DNA from: Mantamonas sphyraenae
Taxonomy: Eukaryota > CRuMs > Mantamonadidae
DNA: 64,000 nucleotides
Direction: 5' to 3'
NCBI GenBank assembly: GCA_026936335.1
Contig: JAPMXV010000056.1
Coordinates: forward strand, 62,001-126,000
The position numbers and the translations under genes were made by a program. Of this stretch, positions 1 through 11,200 are shown piece after piece. The notes under the pieces are model-generated. The model had not been told where the DNA came from and made no database searches. It saw only the letters and a list, made by a program, of their open reading frames with translations. The stretch's first letter is position 1. The number at the start of each line of letters is the position of its first letter.

Positions 1-1
1 C

Positions 2-652
2 TTGCAATTCAGCTTTGCCCTGATGGTGATCGGGTTGTTGTTTGCCCTTGTCAGCAACTTTTTCCTGTTTGCTGGTCGCCCGAGCATGGAGGTTATCAAG
101 CGAGAAGGGCTGATTGGGCTGTTCAAGGAGATTGGCCGAGGATGGGTGCGCATCTTCATGCTCGCTGCGGGCGTGTGGAACGACAACATGATGAAGGCTT
201 TCCGCGTCGTGCAGCGAGCCAACGCTCTGGTGGATTTCGACCCGGAGGGCGGCACGACACGCCATGAGGAAATCCTTAATGTGACCGGACGCACAAACGG
301 TATGATCTTCCTGCTGCTGCCGGGTTTCGCTTGGTTCGCCAAAACAGCAGAAGTGCTTTCCAGCCCCACCATGTGGAACATGACGACGCGTTTGCGGCTG
401 TCCGAGGAGGCCAAGTGGGTGCGCCCGTTCCAGTGGATCAACAACCTTGTGATCAGCGTGTGCACCCTGCTGACGGCACTGGTGGCGAGCGACGCAATGG
501 TGGTGCTGCTAGTCATCGCCATGCTGCCCACTTTTGGCTACGGCCTGTGGCAAGATCTCATCAAAACACGCGATACAGTCGCCGAAGCTGTCAAGGTGAT
601 GAAAGAGGAGAAGAAGGCCCGAGCAAGCATGCAAGAAGACACTGCAGCGTAG
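2..652 (+). CDS. 3' end of a multi-pass membrane protein, unrecognised
   Basis: The reading frame is already open at the left edge, so only the C-terminal 216 or so residues are present and the true start lies outside. The visible part has about four hydrophobic segments: FALMVIGLLFALVSNFF near the start, MIFLLLPGFAWF in the middle, then WINNLVISVCTLLTALV and MVVLLVIAMLPTFGYGLW near the end. It closes with a charged cytosolic-looking tail (KVMKEEKKARASMQ). A polar loop with RVVQRANALVDFDPEGG separates the first and second segments. I do not recognise the family. Its stop lies 120 bases from the stop of the convergent F-box gene. Confidence 0.6.
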   Translation: MQFSFALMVIGLLFALVSNFFLFAGRPSMEVIKREGLIGLFKEIGRGWVRIFMLAAGVWNDNMMKAFRVVQRANALVDFDPEGGTTRHEEILNVTGRTNGMIFLLLPGFAWFAKTAEVLSSPTMWNMTTRLRLSEEAKWVRPFQWINNLVISVCTLLTALVASDAMVVLLVIAMLPTFGYGLWQDLIKTRDTVAEAVKVMKEEKKARASMQEDTAA

Positions 653-772
653 AAAATGGAATCCAGCATCGTTTCTTCTCGCTCACTCCCTTCATCCAAC
701 ATTGCCGTGCGTTTGATCCTCGTGTCAGCAGTGACGTTTGCATCCGGGCAACTGGCACATGTCTGTTGAAAT

Positions 773-2486
773 TCAAAAGTTCTGGGCCTGCTGCTGGGCA
801 AACGTAAAGCCTACGGCCGCTCCTCCACACAAGCTGAGAGGCCATGCGATGATGATGGGCAGTAGTGCCTCGGTGTAGGAGATATCAAGCCCAGTCTCGA
901 GCTTGAGAGCATAGAGGAGACACGTGAGCGGGCCTGGCACGGCGATGACAAGGAATCCCACACAGCTCTCGAGGCTCCGAAGCCACGCACAGAGCACTTG
1001 TGGCGAGGCCAGGACAAACAACAGAAAGGCTGGAATGCACACATACCAGAAGCTGTTGATGTGGCCGTCCAGGTAGACGGCCAGGACAATGGCAAAGGCG
1101 CCAAACGTTTGCAATGCCAGCCAGTTTGTGCAGTCGCTGAGTACATCATTGATCAGCACCGTGCCCAAAGTTTCAAACCTCTGCGCGGTAAAGGCGGCGG
1201 CAATGAGGCATGTGAAGCAGCACCAAAGACCGAGCCAGATGAACAACGGAACAAACACCTCGCCCCAGGATGCCTGCATGAGGCCATCGGCCTTCAAGGC
1301 GGCCAGCATGGGAAACAGGATGAGCATGGATGCGAAAATGGGTGCGGTGCAGCAGTGGCTGGCAATGCGCGTGCAGTAGCCTGCGCAGTCCTCGTCGGCA
1401 ATCTCCAGCTCCTGCCGCATGAATCCATCCCAAAAGGCAATGAACAAGCAGATTGGCGGTGTGGCAAAAATGTACGTAGGGGTAATGAGGGCGGACCACG
1501 ACGTGTCGCTGAGCACCTCGTTGCCGTCTGCCTTGAGGCCCAGTAGGAGCACTTGCACAAGAGGCAACATGGCATAGCCAAAGAGGAACACGGCAGCACA
1601 AACACTTCCCAGAACCTCAAAGGTGCAGACTCTGTCTGAACACACGCCCAAGCAACGCAGGCAACGAGCACGGGCCGAGTTGTACTCCACCTCGGCGGCG
1701 ACGCGTTCTGCCTCCTCTTCTTCAGCACGCTTCCGGGCCACAAACGCGTCCCGGTAGCGGTGGCGCCAGTTTACAGCGTGGTCAAAGGCAGGATAGTCAA
1801 AAGAGGAGGTGGGCGCGCTGCGGTTGTTGGCGGCGAGAATGTGGCCAATTGCTCCACCCGTGTCCATGGCCTTGAAGGCTTGCGGGTCGGCGGTGCCGTA
1901 CAGCTGCATGAGCAGAGAAATGTCTGCAACAAGCCCCTCATAGGCAGTGTCGTGGTTGGAAGCACTGCCAGGCCCAGATGCGGCCTGATACGGCACGTCG
2001 TTGGAGTATCCAGGCTGCGTGGACGAGCCCGTGTTGGAGCTGCCTGCTGCAGCTGCATCTGCTGGAATCGGCACGACGTTCTCCTCGGCCACAGAGCCAC
2101 GGTTGAGCATGCGGATTACGTACAGGTTGTACCACAGGCGGTTGTCCCAGGAGATGCTGTTGAAGAGTTTGCAGGTCTGCGAGAGGGAGGCCAGATCGCG
2201 GAGCGAGGAGTCGGCGACCTTGTGGGCAATCATGAGGAGAACCTCGGGTGGCAACCAGGCAATGGGACACCGTTCAAAGTCCTGGGTGTCTGTGAGGTCG
2301 AGGGAGGACGTGCTCCAGTACTGCTGCTCCAGCGGGCTTGTGTCGCCGAGCAGAGTCAGACGCGTCGTCTTCGTCGTCTTCGTCGTCGTCGCGGATGCTG
2401 AGGGACACACTGGTGTCGTTGATGGACGCCGAGTTGCCCGCGAGCAAGGGCGTAGAGGAGGAAGAGCGGTGTGTCCTGCCACTCAT
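773..2486 (-). CDS. F-box protein with C-terminal membrane segments (frameshifted)
   Basis: An F-box-like motif (CPIAWLPPEVLLMIAHKV, then LASLSQTCKLFNSISWDNRLWYN) follows a low-complexity N-terminus. F-box proteins normally recruit substrates to SCF ubiquitin ligases. The C-terminal half is unusual. After a charged helix (RKRAEEEEAERVAAEVE) come about eight hydrophobic segments, for example LGSVCAAVFLFGYAMLPLV and TYIFATPPICLFIAFW, resembling small multi-pass proteins such as TMEM185-type. That resemblance is tentative. The only ATG that gives a sensible N-terminus (MSGRTHRSSSSTPLLAGN, at 2486) is one base out of frame with the F-box. The main frame has no upstream ATG. A one-base indel near 2345-2365, beside an Asp-coding GAC/GAA repeat, would join the two. 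It is divergent from SF3B2, 86 bases away. Confidence 0.6.
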
Positions 2487-2572
2487 GGTCGTCCCTGGGT
2501 GGCTGGGGGGGCGGAATTCGCAGTGGCTTGTGTGGCGCAGGTGAGCCAACCTTTTGCACAGCTACTGTAACC

Positions 2573-4561
2573 ATGCCCAATCGTGGCAAGAAGCTGAGTC
2601 GCAACCAAAAACGTCGATTGCAAAAGAAGCTCAAGAAGCAGGAGGAAGACGTTGCGCGGCAGCTGGAAGCGCAGCGGCAGCTGGCAGCCCTGCAGGAGTC
2701 GATGGATTCACTTGAGAGCGACCACAGGAAGAGTGGGGAGGGCCATGCCACAGAGTTGGGTGCCAAGCCACAGGGAGTGCAGGTTGAATATGTAACGAGT
2801 GAGGTGGAGGTGCCCAAAGAGCTGGCAGATGCGTTTGCGAGCGTTGTGAAGAGCTTTGGCGTCGAGGACGAGGGCGAAACGGAGGTGGGTTGCGCTGCTG
2901 CTGCTGATCGGTCAGCCTGTGTGGGACGGCATGCTCTGCCAAACCGGCTGCGTGTGGGAAATCTTGTACAAGACCCAAAGGATTGGATGGGAAGGGGTGT
3001 TGTTGACGCGAGACACGCTTGTGGTTCAGGGCAGGGTGGGTCGGGCGGAAGACGCGCGCTTTCGTTCATGCACTGACACAGCAACGCGACGGGGAAACCA
3101 CAGAGCACAGAGGCAGGCCGAGGAAAGCGAGAAGAGGAGGAGGAAGACGACGGGAATGCATCGGACATGAGCAATTCGGACGGGGAAGAGGAGGACGGTG
3201 CGTCGAAGAAGCTGTCGAATCGGCAAAAGAAGAAGCTGAGTCGGGCGAGTGTGGGGGAGCTGAAGAAGAAGGTGAGCAAGCCTGAACTGGTGGAATCGTG
3301 GGATGTGGCAGCCAGCGACCCGCTGCTGCTCGTGGAATTGAAGGCACACGAGAACGCAGTGCCTGTGCCGCGGCACTGGAACAACAAGAGCAAGTATCTG
3401 TCGCGCAAACGGGGCTTTGAGAAGGCACCCTTTCAGCTGCCGGACTATATTGTGGCCACGGGAATCACCAAAATGCGAGATGCATTGAACGAGGCACGGG
3501 ATGAGCAGACGTCGAAGCAGAGGCAACGCGATCGGGCACGACCCAAGATGGGACGCATGGAAATCGACTATCAGGTTCTCCACGACGCGTTCTTTCGCTA
3601 TCAAACGAAGCCCAAGCTGACGCACCATGGCGACCTGTACTATGAGGGCAAGGAGCTGGAAGCCAAGGAGCACAAATCGAAACCGGGCGTTCTGAGCGAA
3701 GCGCTGCGCGAGGCTCTGGGCATGGTGGACGGTGCTCCGCCGCCGTGGTTGACCAACCAACAGCGATACGGACCTCCACCGTCGTACCCCAACCTGAAAA
3801 TCCCGGGTGTGAATGCACCGCTGCCACCGGGGGCACAGTGGGGTTTTCACGCAGGTGGCTGGGGGAAGGCACCTGTGGACCACATGGGCAACCCGCTGTA
3901 CGGCAACGTGTTTGCGTCGGCCGACGATGATCTGTACGACGAGCACGTGGACAAGTCCCACTGGGGGGAGCTGGAGGAAGAGGAATGGGAGTCGAGCGAA
4001 GACGAAGACAGTGCAAGCGAGGACGAAGACGAGGACGGCGACCAGGACCAAGAAGAAGCTCAACACGGGGACGACGACGAGGGCGACGAGGACGTAAGTG
4101 GCATGACAAGCACAGGGGCCGCCATGGAGACAGAGGCCGGGTCGTTTGATTTGCGCAAGGCGTCGGTGGCACAGCCTGGCGCAGAGGATGGACCCAAATC
4201 GCTGTACACCGTGCTGGACCAGCAGTCAACCAGAGTGGGCGGTGGATTGATGGGTTCCCAGTTCCAGTACGTCATGCCGAGTGGCGAAACCGGGTCCAGC
4301 AGAGGCAGCCGTAGCGGCGGTGGCCGCTCGGATGGAGTTGTACTCAACCTGGATGAAGAAGATTTGGCCAATCTGGACGAAGCCACCATCAAGAAACGGT
4401 ATGAGGAGCAGATGGCAGCGAATCGAGTTGGCAGCCAGCGCGAGGACCTTTCCGACATGGTGGCTGAGCACATGCGCAGCACCAATGCAAAGCGCAGGGG
4501 CGATGGAGGGGAAAGGGGTGCAGGCGAGCGTGGAGGCGACAAGAGGAGGCGTGTGGAGTGA
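2573..4561 (+). CDS. SF3B2: Splicing factor 3B subunit 2 (SF3B2/SAP145)
   Basis: This is a core subunit of the U2 snRNP SF3b complex, which stabilises branch-site recognition. Exons are about 2573-2884 and 3104-4561 and give about 589 residues. The intron starts GTGGGT, holds a CTGAC branch-like motif at 3073-3077 and ends at the CACAG before 3104; phase 0 fits on both sides. The N-terminus is basic (MPNRGKKLSRNQKRRLQKKL). The conserved DUF382 core begins near WDVAASDPLLLVELKAHEN and contains VPRHWNNKSKYLSRKRGFEK. The PSP domain follows (KPGVLSEALREALGM, then APPPWLTNQQRYGPPPSYP). The acidic stretch EDEDEDGDQD and an Arg/Gly-rich end are also typical. Its length is close to the shorter fungal and protist forms. 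Confidence 0.93.
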
Positions 4562-4591
4562 CAGCATCTCCAAAGAAAGTTCGAGTCAAAC

Positions 4592-5422
4592 TCATTGCGG
4601 CAACAACTCAATCCCATCGTCTTCAGTGCCCTCGTCAGTGTCCACAAGCGGCGATGATGGCGATGATGACTGTGTGACCTGCTCCTCGTCCATCTGGTCC
4701 TCCGACGGGTCGTCTTCCATGGCTGCAATCTCCTGGCCGAGGGTGCTGAGGAAGGAGCCCAGCAACTGACGCTGCTCTTGATTCAAAGCAGCCGCCAACC
4801 GACGCGCCTGGTCGTCCACGTCAATGATCAAGGCGTCCAGCATGGCTTCGGCTCGGTCTTGGATGTTCTTGGACATGTGCAACTGCAGGGTTTGCTTGAG
4901 AAGTTTGTCCGACGTCAAATCGGCCGCGTACAGGCCATGACTCGATGAAAGGGCGACCAGACGATCTGAATCTGGATGTTGCAGGAGAACAGAGCACACT
5001 TCGGCATCGCCAGCCTGGGCAGCCAGGTGCAACGCAGTGAGGCCTTCCGGAACACTTTGCAGCAGCACCTCCGCACCGCCATCCAGCAGCACTTGGACCA
5101 GCTCTGTGTTGTGCATGCCCGCTGCCAGGTGCAAAGCTGTGGCTCCGTCTGGAGACTGAACATTCGGGTCTGCCCCGTTTTCCAGCAGCCATTTTGCGGC
5201 TGCAACCTGGCCCTCTGCGCAGGCGTGCATCAGCGGCGTCCACTGCGGATCCTGCAAATCCAGCACATTTCCGTTAAGGATCTTTGCGTCCTGACCCTCC
5301 GCCATGGCCAGGGCCTCGGCAAGCAGCTCAGCAAGCGAGTCCACGTCGTCTTTGGCCGCGGCTCGACCCATTCGACCAGCCAGCTGTTCCGTCTGGCTTG
5401 GCTCTGAGATGATGTTTCCCAT
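4592..5422 (-). CDS. Small ankyrin-repeat protein, possible N-myristoylation
   Basis: This is an intronless gene of 276 residues. Two clear ankyrin repeats are visible (DPQWTPLMHACAEGQVAAAK and DGATALHLAAGMHNTELVQV), followed by a third (EGLTALHLAAQAGDAEVCSV). The N-terminus MGNIISEPS carries Gly2 followed by small or polar residues, which suits N-myristoylation; this is inference. The C-terminal third has predicted helices (QDRAEAMLDALIIDVDDQARR) and ends in an acidic, Ser-rich tail. No catalytic domain is seen, so an adaptor role is the most that can be said. Its stop is 30 bases from the SF3B2 stop on the other strand. Confidence 0.75.
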   Translation of the reverse strand: MGNIISEPSQTEQLAGRMGRAAAKDDVDSLAELLAEALAMAEGQDAKILNGNVLDLQDPQWTPLMHACAEGQVAAAKWLLENGADPNVQSPDGATALHLAAGMHNTELVQVLLDGGAEVLLQSVPEGLTALHLAAQAGDAEVCSVLLQHPDSDRLVALSSSHGLYAADLTSDKLLKQTLQLHMSKNIQDRAEAMLDALIIDVDDQARRLAAALNQEQRQLLGSFLSTLGQEIAAMEDDPSEDQMDEEQVTQSSSPSSPLVDTDEGTEDDGIELLPQ

Positions 5423-5479
5423 GAGAACGAGACAGAGACAAGGGAAGGGAAAGTGTGTGCGCGTGTGTGTTGGATTGCT

Positions 5480-7360
5480 TCATTCGGCGCCGCCGCCGCT
5501 GCTGCTGCTGCCACCGCTGTTGCTTCCGCCGCTCAGAGGAGTTTGCAACAGAGGTGACAGCCGACTATTCGACGCCGCACCTGCAATCTTCCGCCCCGCT
5601 GTGGCATCCAGCGAACGCTTGCGCCGATGTGTGGACCGTTTTCGTCCGCTGTTGCTCTCCTTCTGTTCCTTGTGTTCCGCCTCCAGCTGGTCCAGGTAGC
5701 CTGTGGAGCTTGTACGTGCCATGGGCGACCCGTTGCCATCGCTGCCGTCACTGCTGCTGTCTCCTGTGCTCCTCTTTGCCCGTCCACTGGTGCTGGTCGA
5801 GCGTTTCCTGCGCCCCGGCGCCGGCACCTGCACGTTCACACTAGGAATCCCGAGGCGAAACTCGTCGTTCAGCGACACGCCACTGCCCGGTGCATTGGAA
5901 CCCGACGACTGTGTGCGTCGGTGTCCCTTGCTGCCTCCTCCGCTGTTGTTGCCGCCGCCGCCACTGCTGCCACTGCTGTTGCTGCTGCTGCTGCTGTTTG
6001 CGCTGCCGAGTGCACCCGAGGGGTTGGGCGACGTACGACTGCCCAGCTTCGGCGTCACAATCGGCGACTGTGGATTCTCATTGATGGGCTCCAATGTTCC
6101 AATTGCCTTTTCCTTGCCATCGCTGGCCCGCCGTGTGCGCCGACCAGACACCGTACCTCCGGGCGAGCCTCCCGATGATGAACGCGCCATACCCAACACA
6201 GTGGATCCCAGATCTCCTCCCTGTGGTCGCCTGTGTGCCGAACTGGCCGATCTGCGATGACCCCTCCTGCGTCCGCCCTCCTTTTTGGCCTTGCTTCCCG
6301 CGCCGTTCCCTCCACCTCCGTGTCCGCTACTTCCACTGCTGCTGCTGCCCGTTCCTCCGTTGGCTCCTCCTCCTCCTCCTCCTCCACCACCACCACCACT
6401 CCCACTCCTGTTCCTTCCTCCACTGCTCCTGTTGGATTCCTTGCTGCTTTGGACGTTGAGGCGATAGGAGTCGGAACGCGTTCGCCGGTGGCCCTTTTTG
6501 CGTCGGCTGCTGACTTCCTCGCCCGCTTGTGCGTCGCCACCGCTGCGTGACGCCTGGTTGAGTGCCTTGTGATGGTTGTTCAGGCGTGATTTGTGTGCCT
6601 GGTACTTGACATCGACGTGCTGCGACACATGCAGCAGATCGCGCAACTCGCCGCCCATGCCTGTGATCAGGTCGGCGTCGCTGCAGTCCCTGTTCCACAC
6701 CGCCAGCCGGAAGTGGTTTGGCCTGCGGCTCAGCACAATGCCCACCACTTCGTCGCTATAGTCCAGGGCTTCGCCAATGAGAGCCAACACCACCTCAAAC
6801 CAGATGGAAGGCGCATCGGCCGCCGCAATGTTGAACACCCACTTGCCGCCGTCGATGTTTTTCTCATGCTCCCACACGGGAGGGAATCCCTTTTTGAACA
6901 TCCGCAGGCTTGCTTTGTTTTCCATGGTGCTCACATCCACCAGATTGTTCCAGTACCTCCAGAACGCCTGGATGGTCCCAAACGAGCCCAGATCCTCGAG
7001 GGAGTCTTCCCAACTCTCGGTGCTTTGGCCCGTCGGCTGTCCGTCGTCAAACAGCCACCTCCATTCGTGCTCCAGCTGAATTTCCCGTGTACCCTTTGCG
7101 TTCTCTTTGCCGTAGCCATCCTCGCTGCTGTTGCTGCTACTTGTTGTCGACTGAGAGTGCCTCTTGCTCGAGCCACCTTGCTCCGTCTCACTGCCGCTGT
7201 CCAGCTCGTCCGCCCACGACGCAGCCACAGAATCTGTGCCCCACCCGTCCATGTCACACGACAATGATGTGGCAGTGATTGCACTTGCGCCCGATTTCTT
7301 TTGCCTGTGCTGGCGGAACCGGAGCGTGTGTCGCACCATGACGACAAACTGTGCTGACAT
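5480..7360 (-). CDS. eIF4E-family cap-binding protein with a long Ser/Gly-rich tail
   Basis: Residues 96-245 or so match the eIF4E fold, which binds the mRNA 5' cap. Trp117 (ESWEDSLEDLGSF) and Trp163 with Glu164 (PPVWEHEKNIDGGKWVF) correspond to the two stacking tryptophans and the glutamate of mouse eIF4E (W56, W102, E103), so class-I-like cap binding is expected. Trp134 (FWRYWNNL) matches the dorsal residue that contacts eIF4G or 4E-BP. Unlike the usual protein of about 215 residues, this one is about 626 long. The last 370 residues are low complexity (poly-Gly, Ser, and Arg-His-Arg motifs such as KGHRRTRSDS that look like phosphosites). The frame opens with ATG at 7360. ATG 7252 (MDGWGTDSV) is an alternative start that loses no conserved sequence. 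Confidence 0.85.
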   Translation of the reverse strand: MSAQFVVMVRHTLRFRQHRQKKSGASAITATSLSCDMDGWGTDSVAASWADELDSGSETEQGGSSKRHSQSTTSSSNSSEDGYGKENAKGTREIQLEHEWRWLFDDGQPTGQSTESWEDSLEDLGSFGTIQAFWRYWNNLVDVSTMENKASLRMFKKGFPPVWEHEKNIDGGKWVFNIAAADAPSIWFEVVLALIGEALDYSDEVVGIVLSRRPNHFRLAVWNRDCSDADLITGMGGELRDLLHVSQHVDVKYQAHKSRLNNHHKALNQASRSGGDAQAGEEVSSRRKKGHRRTRSDSYRLNVQSSKESNRSSGGRNRSGSGGGGGGGGGGGANGGTGSSSSGSSGHGGGGNGAGSKAKKEGGRRRGHRRSASSAHRRPQGGDLGSTVLGMARSSSGGSPGGTVSGRRTRRASDGKEKAIGTLEPINENPQSPIVTPKLGSRTSPNPSGALGSANSSSSSNSSGSSGGGGNNSGGGSKGHRRTQSSGSNAPGSGVSLNDEFRLGIPSVNVQVPAPGRRKRSTSTSGRAKRSTGDSSSDGSDGNGSPMARTSSTGYLDQLEAEHKEQKESNSGRKRSTHRRKRSLDATAGRKIAGAASNSRLSPLLQTPLSGGSNSGGSSSSGGGAE

Positions 7361-7445
7361 TCATTGCAGCTCTGGCACAGGATGCATCTGTGTCGTCCTC
7401 GCTCACCCCCTAGCATCCCACCACCTCCCATGCAGCTCGCCATCA

Positions 7446-8217
7446 TCATTCGTCCAAGGTCGCATCCTCAAACGCTATTCGCAGCTCCAGCATCAACTCG
7501 TTGATGTTGTCGATAGTCTCTCGCACCTGCTTCTCCATTTCAACAATGTCCTTATGCACAAAGATTGGCCTGTCTTCGTGTCCCGACACGAACTGGACCA
7601 GATCTTCCTCTTCGTCTAGTTCCACTTGCTTTTCCAGTTCCCGTTGCTTCTCGCCTTGTTCATCCGCGCTCCCAGACGATGAAGAAGACACCGACTCGGT
7701 GTGAGCCTCGTTCACACCGTGTTTGTGCTCGCCGTGCCGTCCCTGAGCCGAGCGTGCTTGCGCTTGCAAATTCCGCTTCAGTTGACGTTGCACCTGCACT
7801 TGATACGCATTTGACTTTGCCATGTGCATCGTTGCAGTCTATCACCGCCATCCAGCACGTTGCTACCACACGTGAGTTTCCCGAGAAGAGTGCGCTGAGT
7901 TCCACCCGCCGTCAACGTACCAAGTTCAACTTGCGCTCTTCCGCCTGCTGCAGCTGCTCCACCAGTTTCAGGAGCATACTGGCGTTCTCACTGACGCTAC
8001 TTTTCTCTCCAAGTGTCATTTCCTTCTTGATTTCAGCCACTACGTCCAGCACCGAGCGCGACGCCTCTTGGAAGTCCTGCGTGACGTTGGCGACCGCGTC
8101 CCTGTATGCCTGCTGATCCCCATGCACCAACAGCGGCCCCAGTGCCGCATCAAAGGTTTGGTAGGCAACAGCTCTGTTTTCTTGTGCGTCAAACAAGCGC
8201 TTGCGCAACAAATCCAT
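7446..8217 (-). CDS. REX1BD: REX1-B domain protein (putative DNA excision-repair factor)
   Basis: There are two exons, 8217-7921 and about 7838-7446. The donor is GTACGT. Several in-frame acceptors (before 7838, 7814 or 7795) are possible, so the junction is uncertain; with 7838 the protein has 229 residues. Exon 1 (MDLLRKRLFDAQENRAVAYQ, then AYRDAVANVTQDFQEASRSV) and the helix EQLQQAEERKLNL have the pattern of the REX1-B family. That family is named after a Chlamydomonas excision-repair gene and is C19orf60/REX1BD in animals. Exon 2 adds a basic linker, an acidic Ser-rich stretch and a coiled-coil end (EMEKQVRETIDNINELMLEL). The family call rests on pattern recall, so it is moderate. The start codon lies 18 bases from the divergent ALDH-like gene. 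Confidence 0.55.
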
Positions 8218-8235
8218 CCTTTCCTTTTGGCAGCG

Positions 8236-11200
8236 ATGGCGACCCGGAGCACCACGAGAAGCAAATCATGGACGCCCGCAAACAACGTGGGCATGTCTCC
8301 CGGCATGGACAGCAGCATGATTGTCTCCCCGGCTGCCCTGCACAGCACAGGGCGGGGCAATCGACGACGCTTGCGTAGGGACAGCCTGGATAGCCAGGAC
8401 AGCGCAAGCTTTGCAGACGACAACCGCCGTGTGCAGCGCACCCCGGGTGGTGGCCTGCGTTCCCTCAAGTCCAAGCGCAGCAGCAAGAGCCTAGGAGCAA
8501 AGCCAAGCAGTGGCAGACGATGACCACGACGACGACGACGAAGACGAAGACGAAGACGAGATGCAGACACAGGTTGCAACAAAGTCCACCACTTCGCGTC
8601 GCAAGAGCACAAGGCGTCGTGGGAAACCGCAGTCGGCACACAAGCCACGATCCATCAACGCCAGTCTGATGGCCAGTGCCAGCAATGCAACCCAACTGCA
8701 GCTGCAAGACGACGAAAGCGAAAGCGAAAGTGTGAACGCGAGCCAAGGCGGCAGCCCAAACGCTTTCGATGCAGACATGGGCATGGATGTCGATCTCGGG
8801 AGCGTGGTGGACGGATTCGACGATTCAGCCTCGGTTTCCTCCGCCACGTCTGCCTCATCGGTGTCCTCCACGTCCAGCAGAGGCTCACGGCGGTCGGCAC
8901 GGTTGGCGGCAGAAGAGACACAGCAGGAGACCGCACGAGACACGGTGGCCACACAAAAGCAACGGAGCACACGGGGAAAGGCGCGCACCAGGAAGACTGG
9001 TGGCACACGAGGGGCTCGTGGCCAGGCCAGCACGGCCACATCGTCCATGCTGAGCAGGAAACCCGGCACCAAGAAATCGCGCGCGCAAAAAAGCAAACGT
9101 GCCGAGGTGGAGGAAGAAGAAGAGGAGATGCAGGCAGAACAGGCAGAAACGGACCGATGGAACCAGGCTGACTCGGATTCGGGCCTGAACCAGGAAGATG
9201 CTGCGCAGGGAAGGAGGAGGAGCAGCGAGATGCTGCACAACACAGTGAGCCGACCAGGCGGATTTGCACGACTGACAGCCACAAAGACGCCCAAGCGACG
9301 CAAGCGCACCGGTGCAGGCAGCAACGCACGCGTAGACCCTCTTCTCGACCAATTGTACACACAAAAAGGGCGATGGGCCAAGGCCAGCCTGCTGGACCGT
9401 TGCGAGTTGCTGCGTGAGCTACGCGAAAGCTTTGCCGACGTCAGCGAGACGGTGAGTGGAAGCCACGCAGCCAGGCAGTGTACACACACGAGGCATGCTC
9501 ACACACACACACACACACACACCACATACACACACACACACACGCATACAGTGGGCCACGGCTTTGTGCAAACACCACGGTGTCGACGAGACGCACGAAC
9601 ACTATGAACGTTGCATGGCCGAGGTGTATGGCATGCAGATGCTGCCTGTGGTGCGATTGATCAACCAGTATGTGGATGTTTTGGAGAGTGGCTTGGAGTG
9701 CGAACGCAGAGCCCAACCGGTCTCGTTCAACTCATCGGCTGCAGCACGCCAATCCGAAACTCTGGACAACGGTCAGGTGCGTGTCAGTCCACACGGACGT
9801 GGCGACAATGTGGTTACCCAATGGCTGCGCACAAATGTTCAATGGGGCGGCACAGAGACGGAGTTGCGCCTGCTGCCCGGCTGCACAAAGAGTCAAGCCA
9901 GCGTGTACTGCCACACGCAACCCACTCTGACCCAACCCAGCTCGGGCGACGTGGTCCAACTTGTTGCCCCCAACGCCCCGTCGCGCTCTTCAGGCGTCGC
10001 CATCCTCATCAACCGCGCTGTCAACCACACCCTCGTTGTCCTCGACGTGTTGCGCAAGCTGTTTGTCGAAAACCAGGTCGTGCTCGTGTGCTTTGACGAA
10101 TCTACCCTCCCTTCCCAACCCTATTTCGAGCAGATGCTGCAACCTCTGGTGGACAACGCCCTGGTGCTCACGTGTGCGATCAGTCCCTCCTCATCCTCGT
10201 TGTCGACCACGTCCACACACTCCATCCGAGATTCCGACCTTGCGTACGTGTGTGCACACGAGTGTGTGGCCAGCGTACACCTGAGTGGAGGCTCAGCCGA
10301 GCAACACGACACCCTTGTGTGGGGCAAGACTGCTCATTGGCAAGAGGTGCACAAGGAGGCGCACGAGCCCGTTCTCAAGTGCACCCTCAGCAGCATCCTG
10401 GAGACAAACGCACCCATTGTCATTGTGCCCGGCGGTTGGAGTGCGGACGAGGTGCGGGAGATGGCCTGCAATGTCGCTGCCGGCATCGTCGCAGGCTTCA
10501 GCTCCCGCATCGTGGGCCCGTCCTTCATCCTTTCGCCCGTCGACTGGGAACTGCGTTCGCTCTTCTTTGGTGAGCTGGAGTACTGGCTCAGTCAGGTCGA
10601 CAACCAGCCCAGCCTGGACGCCCAGGCCGAAGCAGTGTACGCCGACCTCATGCAGCGCTTCCCGAAAACCACCAAGCACCACGTCGACGGAAACGCGGAT
10701 GCTGTTTGCTGGGGCATCATCCCAGAGGTTGATGTAGGCGACCCGCAAACCGTGGCTGCGCTGGCTCAACTGTGGCGTGTGCCTCTCGTCGCCGACATGC
10801 CCATCACCTCGCACGACGACCTGGCCATTCTCGCCCAACAGAGTGGTCCTTCCGTGCGTGCATCCTCCTCTGCGGCGGCCCACGATGACAAGGACACCGA
10901 GTTGCAGATGCTTGGCGACGCTGTTGCCGGCATGACTTACCTGGAAAACATCGTCTGGGCCTGCAACGAACAGCTCGACTGCAGCGCTGCCGTTGCCGTG
11001 TGGGTACACCCGTTGGTGGAAGAACAGTCAGGCTTCGCTGTCGAAACCCTGCTCAACCATCTGCGATTCTCCACCATCGTTGTCAACGACAGCGTGCACC
11101 TCGGCCACATCATGCAGAGTGCCGTCCTCGGTGGCTATTGTGGGCGCACGAGCGTCGACCACGTCCACGGAGGCGGTGCTTCTTCTCGCCACAACGGCTT

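Noticed and set aside
8236-8523. Independent 95-codon gene
   Set aside because: It runs directly into the acidic segment of the ALDH-like gene, with similar Ser/Arg-rich composition and no terminator or gap. A frameshifted N-terminus is more likely, though not proven.
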